Shown here piece after piece: positions 1-9,357 of a stretch of 54,327 nt of DNA. The notes under the pieces are model-generated. The model did no database searches. It had not been told where the DNA came from and was given only the letters and a program-made list of their open reading frames with translations. The translations under genes and the position numbers were made by a program. This stretch comes from Armatimonadota bacterium. GTDB lineage: Bacteria; Armatimonadota; SYMT01; JACQGL01. Each line of letters opens with the position of its first letter. Within the stretch, counting starts at the first letter, position 1. The DNA lies in assembly GCA_016199525.1 (NCBI GenBank), contig JACQGL010000067.1, positions 1-54,327 on the forward strand, given 5' to 3'.

Positions 1-1031
1 CCCTTAACCTTTGCGGCGGTGAGAAGCACGTCATCGGTAGCCGTACAGTTTGGAAACTTGGCAAGCGCGTATTCAGCCGCTTCGCGGGCGCCCGCGGCAT
101 CCTTCAGCGTGCTGCACGCGCGCACCCAGGCAGACAACGCCGCGGCCAGATTGTTGCCCTCGTCTTCACCACGCATCGATAGCGCCCATAGCCGGCACAG
201 GTCACGCGCCTTGTTCATATCTTTCAGCTGGTTTTCCGCCAGCGACTGGGCATTTTGCAGCACCGAAGGCGTGTAATAGCCCTGGGGAGACGTTTTCGCC
301 AGAGCCTCAGCTTTGGCGATAGCGGCGGCGTAGTCTTTTGCCGCAACCAGATCCTGATACTCTTTACTGGCTGCTGCGTCTGGGTCAGCGTCAGTGGGCA
401 GGCTATCCAACCGCTTGCGGACCTCTTCCCCAAGCGGCTTCAGCTCCGGCGAGCTCATAAGCTGGCCGATTACGGCTTCCACATTCCCGCGAAAGTTCGG
501 CTCCCGCCTGCACTCCCTGAACATCTCCTCAATCTGCTGCCTTATCAGGCTCTCATTCTTCTGGGATATGTAGTAGGATATCAGGCCGGCGTGCATGCCA
601 CTGCGGTTAGAGCTTCCCTTGCAGACACTCAGCATCGCCTTATAAGCGGCAAAGCTTAGCTCCGGCTTGTTCAACTGACCGGCAAGTGTGATTAACTGTG
701 TAGCGGCCGAATACGTTATAGATGGATTTTCATTCGGATACTGGGAGACTATCTCCCCGTAGGTCCCGGCAGCAGTGTAGAGGTCTTTAAGTTCCGCTGC
801 CTGAATCATCGCGATTTGCTGAACCGCGACCGCATGGTACTCGCCACTGGGGAACCTCTTGAGCACCGCCTGATACCCCTGGATGGCCTCCCGGTGATTC
901 CCCTTAGCCTCCTTAGCTCGGGCGGCATCCAGCATCGCCTGCGCGGTGAACAGTGGCTGGGCGAAGCTCACGACCTGTAGCTGGACGAGCACCACCCCTG
1001 CCGTGAGCCAAAAGAAAGCTTTGCGAATCAT
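1..1031 (-). CDS. Secreted TPR-like/tetratricopeptide protein, C-terminus truncated by window edge
   Basis: Reverse-strand reading from ATG at 1031 (MIRKAFFWLTAGVVLVQLQVVSFAQPLFTAQAMLDAARAKEAKGNHREAIQGYQAVLKRFPSGEYHAVA...) is open to the window edge, so the ORF track omits it. AAGGAGG RBS upstream, signal peptide, TPR-like helical repeats. Confidence 0.75.
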   Translation of the reverse strand, partial: MIRKAFFWLTAGVVLVQLQVVSFAQPLFTAQAMLDAARAKEAKGNHREAIQGYQAVLKRFPSGEYHAVAVQQIAMIQAAELKDLYTAAGTYGEIVSQYPNENPSITYSAATQLITLAGQLNKPELSFAAYKAMLSVCKGSSNRSGMHAGLISYYISQKNESLIRQQIEEMFRECRREPNFRGNVEAVIGQLMSSPELKPLGEEVRKRLDSLPTDADPDAAASKEYQDLVAAKDYAAAIAKAEALAKTSPQGYYTPSVLQNAQSLAENQLKDMNKARDLCRLWALSMRGEDEGNNLAAALSAWVRACSTLKDAAGAREAAEYALAKFPNCTATDDVLLTAAKVK

Positions 1032-1844
1032 CTTATAACCTCCTTCACATGAACGCCAAAAGAGGAAAAGGCTGCCAGAAGGTACGCATCATTCCGGGCA
1101 CTACGCTGCACAAATGCCACTGTCCCGCCTGGCAGTCAAGAAGAGGGCTTGCAGCGGATCCCTTTGGACCGCCGGTAAGCGATCCCTCGCTAATGAAGCG
1201 TCACGTCCACAGCGTCCTGTAGGCGGATGATAGGTGTGCGCTGAGTTCCAGCCTTCTTGAACGATGCGATGCCCGTTGCGGAGACGTACTGTCACACGGT
1301 AGGCAAGCTGTCCCCGTGGACCTTGACTCCGACGTTCCCACCGCCAGCCAAGATATTCGATCCGTCGTCAACAGAGAAGAAAGGGGCTCCGGTACTTGGG
1401 TTGACACCGCCGTTCGTCGCCTTCCTCCAGATCCTAACGAGCAGTCCACAAGTGGCTGTTGTCACAACGAGATCGGATAGATTCACCGGCACGGCGGCTG
1501 ACCGCTTCTTGAATTCGCCAAGGTTGGACCCGGGTCCTGCTATGCGATTCAGGATGAACATCACCGGCCGCTTTCCTGGGGCAGGTGATCCGTAACCCGC
1601 TGGATCGTCCGGCGCCGGGCCGGATCGGAATTGAGGCGAACCCTTCCGGCCGGACACACATCCGAAATGAACCCTTACAAGTGTCGACGGCACTCTCGGT
1701 GTGGGTGTGCAGGCTACACCAAGTGGAAGTGCGCCGCCGCACGAGGGGAGGTTCCATCGAAAGGGGTGGAAAAGCGGTCAGGCGGCAACCCTCTCCTTGG
1801 CTCTGACCCGAACTCCGTTCTGGTAGACCACTCCCTCCGCTACC

Positions 1845-2150
1845 TCGGCCAGTAGTTCCGGCGCATCCCGCCGGTCGTCGTTCCCGCCCCAAGTGGGAAG
1901 CACGCTATCTGGAATCACCGCGTGGCAAGCAGCTCTACGCCCGCCGTAGCGGGACGATCGAACCGTCGTTTGGCAACCTGAAAGAGCACTTCGGCATTGA
2001 CCCAGTGTGGGTGCGAGGGCTGGTCCCGATGCAATCGGGATCGGCACCTTCCTCCTGACGGCGATCTACGCGCACCAGGTCCTGATGTGGATGAACGTCG
2101 AAGAACGTCAGCCTGTGGGCCAGGTGCGCGACCGGATCAACGCACTGTAA
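1845..2150 (+). pseudogene. Decayed DDE transposase C-terminus (IS4/IS1182-like), frameshifted
   Basis: Frame 1: RSRPKWEARYLESPRGKQLYARRSGTIEPSFGNLKEHFGIDPVWVRGL; then a frameshift near 2025-2040 into IGIGTFLLTAIYAHQVLMWMNVEERQPVGQVRDRINAL*. Typical transposase C-terminal pattern (Y..R...EP.FG.LK..FG....RGL). Confidence 0.65.
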
Positions 2151-2396
2151 ATGGCGAGTGTCCGAAGCGCTACAGGCAGCACGATCTCGCGATGGCTCGC
2201 TTGGTCCCTGGCTCGGCGAGTCAGGGTCGGTCACCCAATCGAGGGTCAGCCACCCAGCGTAGTCCCGCTAACCCAAAACGGCAATCAGGGAGACGCTTGG
2301 TCGGGCCATTATGCACAACCCTCGATTAGGCAGATGAGAGTATTAGGATGTTAGCGCGAGTCTGACGAATACCCCTGTACAAGAGAGGGCGCCGGG

Positions 2397-2537
2397 ATGG
2401 AACCGACATTCCGGACGTGTTCCCGATGCGGAGCTTCTCTGTCGCCAGACGTTGCCTTCTGCCCGCACTGCGGCCGCCGCAACAAGCCCACAAGGGTACC
2501 CGTCGCCCAGGGCTTGCCGTCAAGGGAGGTATCCTGA
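2397..2537 (+). CDS. Small zinc-ribbon protein (46 aa)
   Basis: ATG 2397 to TGA 2535-2537: MEPTFRTCSRCGASLSPDVAFCPHCGRRNKPTRVPVAQGLPSREVS; two CxxC pairs; ATGA overlap with the next CDS. Below the ORF-track size cutoff. Confidence 0.65.
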   Translation: MEPTFRTCSRCGASLSPDVAFCPHCGRRNKPTRVPVAQGLPSREVS

Positions 2538-3466
2538 TGCGAGAGGACGATTACCTGCGGCCGGCGAGAATCTATGCCGATAAGGGCAACTATGCGCAGG
2601 CGCTCCACATCTGCCAGCGGGGGTTGGGGGAACACCCTGACAGCCTGCCGTTGCTGGAGCTCGCGGCTCAGGCGGCATTGCTCCTACAAGACGAGCACCA
2701 GCACGCTACTTATGCCCTCCGTGTTGCCAACCTGAACCTTGCGCAAGATGACCGAATGGCAGCCCGTGCCGTGTGCCAGTTCTGCAGGGAATCCAATCTC
2801 ACGCGCGCTAGGATGCTCCTGGAGACCGCATGGCGTCGGTTCCCGCGATCTGCATCTCTTGCCGCCGCCGATCTGGTGTACTGCTGCTATGCGCACCAGA
2901 TGCCCGAGGCACGGTACCTGCCACTCGCCTACCTGAACGCAGGGGATGTGCTGGCTCAATCTGGCCTGCCGATGGCGGTTGCCGTCTGGACCTGGGGCCT
3001 GGACCACTACCCTGAAGACCCCTCGCTCCACGAGCGTCTCGCCCACGCTTACACCCAATTGGGGGATACCAGCCGGGCGAGATTACACCTGGACTGGCTG
3101 CAGGTTCATCGCGCCCAACAGGCACATCAGGCGGCCAGAAGCGCGCAGACTGGTGCGATCCTAGGCGGCACAACAGCTGTGGCGGGCGGTGCAGTAGGGG
3201 TGGGCGGCGCGGTGGCAGGTACGGCTATCGGTGCGCTCGGCTTGTCGCTGACCGCGTCGGGAGCAGCGGTATCGGCAACGGGATGTGGATGCCTCATCGG
3301 GCTTCCGGTGATGGCGCTCGGTGTGCTGCTCTGCATCACCGGGGTTGCCTGGGGCGTTCTGTCTGCCGCCATCGGGGGCCTGCTCGGCCTGCTCGGGATC
3401 ACAACGGCAGGAATAGCACACTACCGGGCCTCAAAGGGACAGAACGGGCGATCACGGCGGCGATGA
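2537..3466 (+). CDS. TPR-repeat protein with glycine-rich C-terminal membrane segment
   Basis: Likely start MREDDYLRPARIYADKGNYAQALHICQRGL (GGGAGGT RBS, ATGA-coupled to zinc ribbon); TPR motifs; C-terminal Gly/Ala-rich hydrophobic region. Confidence 0.7.
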   Translation: MREDDYLRPARIYADKGNYAQALHICQRGLGEHPDSLPLLELAAQAALLLQDEHQHATYALRVANLNLAQDDRMAARAVCQFCRESNLTRARMLLETAWRRFPRSASLAAADLVYCCYAHQMPEARYLPLAYLNAGDVLAQSGLPMAVAVWTWGLDHYPEDPSLHERLAHAYTQLGDTSRARLHLDWLQVHRAQQAHQAARSAQTGAILGGTTAVAGGAVGVGGAVAGTAIGALGLSLTASGAAVSATGCGCLIGLPVMALGVLLCITGVAWGVLSAAIGGLLGLLGITTAGIAHYRASKGQNGRSRRR

Positions 3467-3467
3467 G

Positions 3468-3560
3468 ATGCGCGGCGCGGGGCGCCGCCTGGCCAAAGAC
3501 TACGAGCGACTGCCTGAAACGGTTGCCGGGCTGCATTTCGTGGTGTTCGCCTGCCTGACC
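3468..3560 (+). pseudogene. IS5-family transposase C-terminal remnant
   Basis: Translated RRLAKDYERLPETVAGLHFVVFACL matches the RRLAKDYE..PET terminus typical of IS5-family DDE transposases; the rest of the gene is absent. Confidence 0.65.
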
Positions 3561-3613
3561 CGTACGGGCCGCTGCTCGCAAGTGCATAACACACTCCAGA
3601 AGGGATTCGCCGC

Positions 3614-4801
3614 CTACGAAGGCGGGCGTGCCGATCTCCACGCCGGGTCTTCCGAGGCGAGATTCTCGATCCGGTACGGCCGGTATTGCCCGATTCTCCG
3701 ATAGTTCTCGTGATACCGCGCGAGCTTGTCCGGATCGACCTCGATCCCCAGGCCCGGCGGGGACGGTACGCCCCAGTGCGGCTGCCGGGCAATGGGAATC
3801 GGCTCGGTCAGGATGTCGTCAGCCATCATCGTGGCTGTCTGCTGGTGCCCTTCCACGATGCGCGGCAGCGTTAGCAGCACCTGCTGTCCCGCCGCCGCTG
3901 CAATGCCCAGCTCTCCGTGGGTGTGCTTGCAGACGCGCATCCCCTGGAGCGCGGCGACGCAGGAGAGGCGGTGAAAATGGCCGATGCTGCCGACCCAGTA
4001 CGGGCTGAAGCAGAGCACGTCGCAGGCGCGCCGCGTGATAACCTCCCAGGCATCCGCCACGCGCCATAACCCCTCGTTTGCGGCAAGCAGTACGTCCGTC
4101 TTCTGCTTGAGTTCGATCATGTTCTCTACGGGATCGGCAGGAACCGGCTGCTCGGCGAAATCGACGCCGTACTGATCCAGCCGCCGCAGGTTGCGTGCCG
4201 CCTCGGCGACGCTCCAGGCTTCATTGGCGTCGATGCGGATCTTGCGATCTGGCCCGATCGCCTGCCGGATGATGCGTAGCGCCTCGACCTCCCGCTCGAT
4301 GTCGATGCCCGTCTTGATGTAGAAGATCTCGAACCCGGCTGCCACGCCGCGCCGACACTCTTCCTCCAGAACCGACAGGTCGCCGGTGGGAAGATACCAG
4401 AAGTAGCTGACGCGGGTGCGGCGCAGTCCCCCGAGCAGGTTGTAGATCGGCTGCCCTGCGGCCTTGCCACAGAGGTCCCATAGAGCCATATCCACGCCGG
4501 CCCAGGCGAAGTTGAACGTCGGCTCGCGGAAATTCCAGATGCCCCGGCGGTAGCAATCGTGCCACAGCGCTTCCCGGTTCCAGGGATTCCGCCCCAGCAG
4601 CAGCGGCTCGAACGCCCGCAGCGCCTCGTAGACCGATTCGACGTTCGCCCCGCTGCAGCTCTCACCCCAGCCGACCGAGCCGTCGTCCGTCACAATCCTC
4701 ACGACCACGTCGGTAACGCCGTCACGATTCACCTGGGAACTATTCTCGCGATGGGTATAGGGGACGCTGACTGTCGTCAGCTCGAGGGCGGCGATTCGCA
4801 T
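3614..4801 (-). CDS. Mandelate racemase/muconate lactonizing enzyme (enolase superfamily) dehydratase-like protein
   Basis: [51 protein letters not shown]...; RIDANEAW and AEQPVP motifs; RBS GGAGG upstream of ATG 4801. Confidence 0.85.
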   Translation of the reverse strand: MRIAALELTTVSVPYTHRENSSQVNRDGVTDVVVRIVTDDGSVGWGESCSGANVESVYEALRAFEPLLLGRNPWNREALWHDCYRRGIWNFREPTFNFAWAGVDMALWDLCGKAAGQPIYNLLGGLRRTRVSYFWYLPTGDLSVLEEECRRGVAAGFEIFYIKTGIDIEREVEALRIIRQAIGPDRKIRIDANEAWSVAEAARNLRRLDQYGVDFAEQPVPADPVENMIELKQKTDVLLAANEGLWRVADAWEVITRRACDVLCFSPYWVGSIGHFHRLSCVAALQGMRVCKHTHGELGIAAAAGQQVLLTLPRIVEGHQQTATMMADDILTEPIPIARQPHWGVPSPPGLGIEVDPDKLARYHENYRRIGQYRPYRIENLASEDPAWRSARPPS

Positions 4802-5631
4802 CTTCCGTGGGCCTCCCTTTCTCTGCTTGGCCGGTTTATGCTCTCCATCACGTCGATATGAGCGCACTTGAACGCCGCATACCCGGCGTCCACCTGATGG
4901 ATGCTTCCCGTGATACCGCGCGCCTCGTCGGAGGCCAGAAAGAGCGCCAGCGGCACGACATCCTCCGGCGGCGGCACGGGTAGCAGATGGAGCGCCTGGA
5001 TCTGCTCGCGCGACACCGGGTCGTCCATAAAAACCGCCTGCGGCTCAGTCGCGACGAAGCCCGGTGAGATCGCATTCACGCGAATGTGGTAGCGCGCCAG
5101 TCCCGCGGCGAGGGACCGGGTCATCGCGAGGACACCGCCTTTGGCGGCCGTGTAGGCGTCCAGTCCCGGACAGCCGATCTGCGCATCCACCGTCCCCGTG
5201 AAGACCATGGCCCCACCGCCCCTCCGGATCATCGCCTGGCCCGCGTACTTCGCGCACAGAAACACACCGCGCAGGATCACCCGGTGAATGCGGTCGAACA
5301 CCTCCTCGTCCAGGTCGGTGGCGCAGGCATCCCGGAGGTTGATCAGGGGGACATCCGCGGCGTTCGTGAACAGGATATCCACACCACCGAACGTCTCCTC
5401 CGCGTGCGCCACCGTGTTCCGGACGCTCTCCGAATCGCCCACATCCGTTCGGACGAAGAGGCTCCGGCCACCGGCATCCCGTATTCTCGCCGCCACCCGC
5501 TCGCCGGAATCCGGGTTGATCTCTGCCACAACGACGGCGGCGCCCTCACGGGCAAAGAGCATGGCCCCGGCTCGGCCGATCCCCGATCCGGCGCCGGTGA
5601 TGAGCGCCGTTTTGCCTTTCAGTCGGTCCAT
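4777..5631 (-). CDS. SDR family oxidoreductase
   Basis: TGAGSGIG Rossmann motif, YTAAKGG active site, ISPGFVATE; overlaps the start of the enolase-superfamily gene. Confidence 0.92.
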   Translation of the reverse strand: MDRLKGKTALITGAGSGIGRAGAMLFAREGAAVVVAEINPDSGERVAARIRDAGGRSLFVRTDVGDSESVRNTVAHAEETFGGVDILFTNAADVPLINLRDACATDLDEEVFDRIHRVILRGVFLCAKYAGQAMIRRGGGAMVFTGTVDAQIGCPGLDAYTAAKGGVLAMTRSLAAGLARYHIRVNAISPGFVATEPQAVFMDDPVSREQIQALHLLPVPPPEDVVPLALFLASDEARGITGSIHQVDAGYAAFKCAHIDVMESINRPSREREAHGRCESPPSS

Positions 5632-5696
5632 CGCGTCCCGCCTCCCTTCCGCAACTGCCTCCCATCTCCTTTTCCCGTCGCGATCCGGGGAAACCT

Positions 5697-5725
5697 TTGA
5701 CAGCGCGGTAGGATTCCTCTACACT
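5697..5725 (+). promoter_or_regulatory. Sigma70-like promoter upstream of GH4 gene
   Basis: TTGACA (5697-5702), 17-bp spacer, TACACT (5720-5725). Confidence 0.55.
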
Positions 5726-5782
5726 CAGTCGTATTGGTTACGAGGGGAAGCGGGTCAGGCAGTTCACAGAAAGGATGGGCTG

Positions 5783-7159
5783 ATGCGAGAGAAGATCGTC
5801 TTAATCGGCGCGGGGAGTGCCATGTTCACGCGCGGCCTGCTGGCCGACCTGATCCAGCGCGGCTGGGAGGCGGAGCTGGCGCTGGTGGACACAGATCCGT
5901 CCGCCCTGGAAGTGGCGGAAGGATTGGCGCGCAAGATGATGGCGGCGAAAGCCGCTCCCCTCCGATTGTCGGCGGCGCAGGATCGGCGCGACGTGCTGCG
6001 GGATGCCACCGCCGTTATCTGCACGGTGGGGGTCGGCGGTCGGCGCGCCTGGGAGCAGGATGTCTTCATTCCTCGCCAGTACGGCCTCTACTACCCGGTT
6101 GGCGACACCGTTGGGCCGGGGGGCGCAGCGCGCGCGCTGCGGATGATCCCGGCGATGGTGAGGATCGCCGAAGACATTCTGGATCTCGCCCCGCAGGCGC
6201 TCTTCTTTAACTATGCCAACCCGATGTCCGCCAACTGTCGGGCGATTCGCAAGGCGACGGGCGCCCCGGTCGTTGGGCTGTGTCATGGCGTCTCCGGTGT
6301 CGGCCACTACCTCGCAGAGACGTTGGGAGTCGCCCGGTCAGAGATCCGTTACGCAGCGGTAGGCATCAACCATCTCACCTGGTTTGTGGAGGTGCGGGTG
6401 GGTGGAGAAGATGCCCTGCCTCGTCTGCGAGAGATCGCGGCACGGAAGGTGGCCCAATACGCCGAGCAGCAGGCGCGGTCCACGGAGGGAACGGAGGGCG
6501 GGGTGGGCGAGTCGTATCGAGAGAACCCCTTCTGCTGGCATCTGGTGCACCTGTTCGGTGCGTTTCCCTCCGCCATGGATCCGCACGTCACAGAGTTCTT
6601 TCCCCAGTTCTTCCGCGACGGGCGGTACTACGGCAAGATCCTGGGGGTGGATGCCTTCAGCTTCGAGCGCCGCATCGCCCGCGGCGACGCGATCTACGCA
6701 GAGATGCGCGAAGATGCTCTCTCGCCGCAACCACTCGGCCCCGACTACTTGGGCCGGACCGGCGGGGAGCACGAGCAGGTGCTGGACATCATCGAGGTGA
6801 TCCGCACGGCGAGGAGCACGATCTACTCTGCCAATCTCCCGAACGCGGGCCAGGTCCCGAACCTACCTCCGGCGGCGGTGCTCGAAAGCCCGGCGGTTGC
6901 CGATGGCGGCGGGTTGCGCGCCATCCAGCAGCACCCCCTGCCGACGGCGCTCGCTGGTACACTCGCCACGCGGTTCCTCTGGGTGGAGACCGTCGTCGAT
7001 GCCGCGCTGGAGGGCAGCCGGGAGAAGTTCATCCAGGCGCTGGTTCTCGACGGGGCGGTCGACTCCCTGGAAACGGCGACCCGCCTGGCGGATGACCTGC
7101 TAACCGCCCACGCCCAGTTCCTGCCCCAGTTCGAGCGGGCCAGAGCCGGAAGAGCGTAG
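5783..7159 (+). CDS. Glycoside hydrolase family 4 (alpha-galactosidase/alpha-glucuronidase/6-phospho-glycosidase type)
   Basis: [25 protein letters not shown]..., [31 protein letters not shown]4 NAD-dependent signature. Start 5783 chosen over the upstream in-frame start. Confidence 0.9.
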   Translation: MREKIVLIGAGSAMFTRGLLADLIQRGWEAELALVDTDPSALEVAEGLARKMMAAKAAPLRLSAAQDRRDVLRDATAVICTVGVGGRRAWEQDVFIPRQYGLYYPVGDTVGPGGAARALRMIPAMVRIAEDILDLAPQALFFNYANPMSANCRAIRKATGAPVVGLCHGVSGVGHYLAETLGVARSEIRYAAVGINHLTWFVEVRVGGEDALPRLREIAARKVAQYAEQQARSTEGTEGGVGESYRENPFCWHLVHLFGAFPSAMDPHVTEFFPQFFRDGRYYGKILGVDAFSFERRIARGDAIYAEMREDALSPQPLGPDYLGRTGGEHEQVLDIIEVIRTARSTIYSANLPNAGQVPNLPPAAVLESPAVADGGGLRAIQQHPLPTALAGTLATRFLWVETVVDAALEGSREKFIQALVLDGAVDSLETATRLADDLLTAHAQFLPQFERARAGRA

Positions 7160-7185
7160 CGGCGAGCTGTCCGGACCACCCCTTT

Positions 7186-7209
7186 GGGGCGGTGCCCCGT
7201 CACGATGTC
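7186..7209 (+). terminator. Possible terminator hairpin after GH4 gene
   Basis: ACCACCCCTTTGGGGCGGT hairpin shortly after the stop codon. Confidence 0.3.
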
Positions 7210-7485
7210 CTCGATGCGATGCGTCCGCCACTGGAAGAAGGCACCATGAGCCGGGCCGGCGTCAACGCGACCTTCACCAATCCCACCCGCCTCACCTTGG
7301 TAGTGATGAACTCCTGCCCGTGTGCTCATTAGCTCCGGTAACGCCTGCACCCTGGAGCGGAAGTACGTCAGCCTCTGCGGGAGGTGGATAGGACAGGCGG
7401 AGCGGTGGCGGGCAGTCTGACGACGGCAGGAGCGAGTACCGCCGGTCGTGCGACTCGGAACGCAGTGGGCATCCTTCCAGCCCCG

Positions 7486-9357
7486 CTATCGCGCCACCCC
7501 AACCCAGACGCCCTCGTGGCACTCGAAGTCGACGGTGAACTGCCCGATGTTCGTAATCGCGGCGTTGGGGTCATAGACGATGAAGAGGACGCAGGCCCCC
7601 TGCTGGCGGTACACGAGCACACGGCTCGTCATCTCGGTCTGGATGCCGTTCAGCCGGTCCCTACCCCGCACGTACTTGAACTCCAGGAAGAGCGGCTTCG
7701 CGCCGTCCGTGGGCAGGTCGGAGAAGTCCGCCTTCGTAGTGACCGCGCCGAAGGGTAGTTGCGGCGTCTCCCGGTACAGAGTCTCCATCGCACCCTGGAA
7801 CACGGCCTCGCCAACGTCCTGAACGTGCCGTTCGCTCCTCGCCTCCTCGGTCTGGAACGCGGACGGGAGCGCCGAGCAGAGGAGGTCTCGCAAGCGGTGC
7901 GCGCAGCGGTCACGCGGGTCCACGACGTGCTGACCGCGCCCCATCAGCCCCAGGAGCGACGTGGGCGGGAGCGTGCCCCGGCGTATCAGCGCGGCGTGGT
8001 GCCCAATCATCAAGTCGAGGACCCCATTCACGTTCTGCTGGTGGCGTTGGAACAAAGACCAGAGTTGCTCGCCGTGCCAGTCCGGGTTCCCATCCGTGGG
8101 CAGGCAGTCGTACAGCTCCGGAAACTGTTTGAAGAAAGCGTCGGCGTTCGGAAGCTCTTCCAGCAGGCGCGCAAACCGCACGTAGTTCTCGGCGTGCGTC
8201 CGCTCCACGCCCTCGCCCAGCGGGCCGATGAAGATATCCTTCTCATACCGCTTCGCCAGGTCGTACATCTGCATCTCGGCGGCAATCGAGGCGAAGCGCC
8301 GGTCGATACACTGGCTGCACACGCCGCAGTGGGGCTGCTGCTTCGTCATCGCCTCCAAGTGCGCGCAGGAGACGGTTTCCTGGAGAAGCTCCGGGTGGCC
8401 GGAGGCCCGGATATCCTCGAACACCTCCCGGCGCGTTTTGTAGATGAAGGTGTTCCTGATGGTCAGCCCGGCGCGCCCGGTCAGGATGCGTGCAAACTCT
8501 TGCAAGAGTTCCAGGTGGCGCGGGTGCGTGGAGCGCGTCAGGAAGGTGCCGACGTTCTGCCCGGACTGCGGGAGGTTGATGCTCACCACGCCGTTGTCGC
8601 ACAGCCGCACGTCGTCCAGGCCGAGCATCGCCGCCGTGACCACGCCGAGGCTGGCGAAGAGGAACGAGCGGCTGCGCTGCGACTGCTCCTTCGTCCGTGG
8701 GCCACCCTTGCGATTGACCCACATACTGATGTGCGGAAAGTCCCACGCCGGGTACCTTTTCCGGATAAGGCCGACCAGGTTTCTCTGGCGCGCATCTACC
8801 ACCGGAGCGGCGCGGTGGCTTACCAGGACCGGCCGGTGCCCCTGCTGCACAGCTTCGAGAACAGCGGCAAGCGAGTCGGCTCCCCCGGAAAAAAGAATGA
8901 CTACATCCGCTCTCGGCAGCGGGTGGATGGGTTCGTGGAAATGGAGTACCTTCTGGATCGGCTCCCCCTCGGCCCGCTGCACGAACTCGAAGGACCACTC
9001 GTCACCGGTGAGGAAGCGGAGTGTTTCATCCAGCGCCAGCTGCACCTTCGGGTCTTGCCAGAGCGCCAGGTCCCAGACCGGCACTACCATGCGGAACCCC
9101 CGACACCAGCGGTCGGCGAACACGTCCTTCGGCGTGTAGCGCAGCACCCCCCGGTCTGCCATGTAAACGAAGCTCGCCACCCAGAGCAGGTCGTCCAGGT
9201 AGCGCGGAATCTCCTGGCCGAAGCCGGTGCGGAACACGTCGATGTCCCGCCGGAGGTTCTGGTCCGGGCCATAGGTGGATAGTCAGACATCCGAGGCAGA
9301 GGGTGGAGCGTGGGCGGGGAGCGGAGCGCCGTCCGCAAGAACGAAATACTCGTTCAC
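7486..9357 (-). CDS. QueC-like PP-loop ATPase fused to PD-(D/E)XK (DpnII/MboI-like) nuclease; interrupted by in-frame TGA at 9283-9285 (uninterrupted ORF is 7486-9237 from GTG)
   Basis: ILFSGGADS PP-loop; C-x-HLEA...HCGVCSQCIDRR QueC-like Cys motif; C-terminus HVQDVGEAVFQ...RETP...KADFSDL...PLFLEFKYVR...VLFIVYDP (D...ExK nuclease). The frame continues upstream through TGA 9283 to GTG 9357, which overlaps the TGA of the preceding gene. Confidence 0.75.

Noticed and set aside
7160-7485. Possible integrase or att duplication at the far end of the QueC island
   Set aside because: No tRNA-Ala 3'-end copy or integrase reading found by eye.
7759-9282. 507-aa plus-strand ORF
   Set aside because: Antisense shadow of the QueC-nuclease gene; Arg/His/Val-rich composition without recognisable domain.
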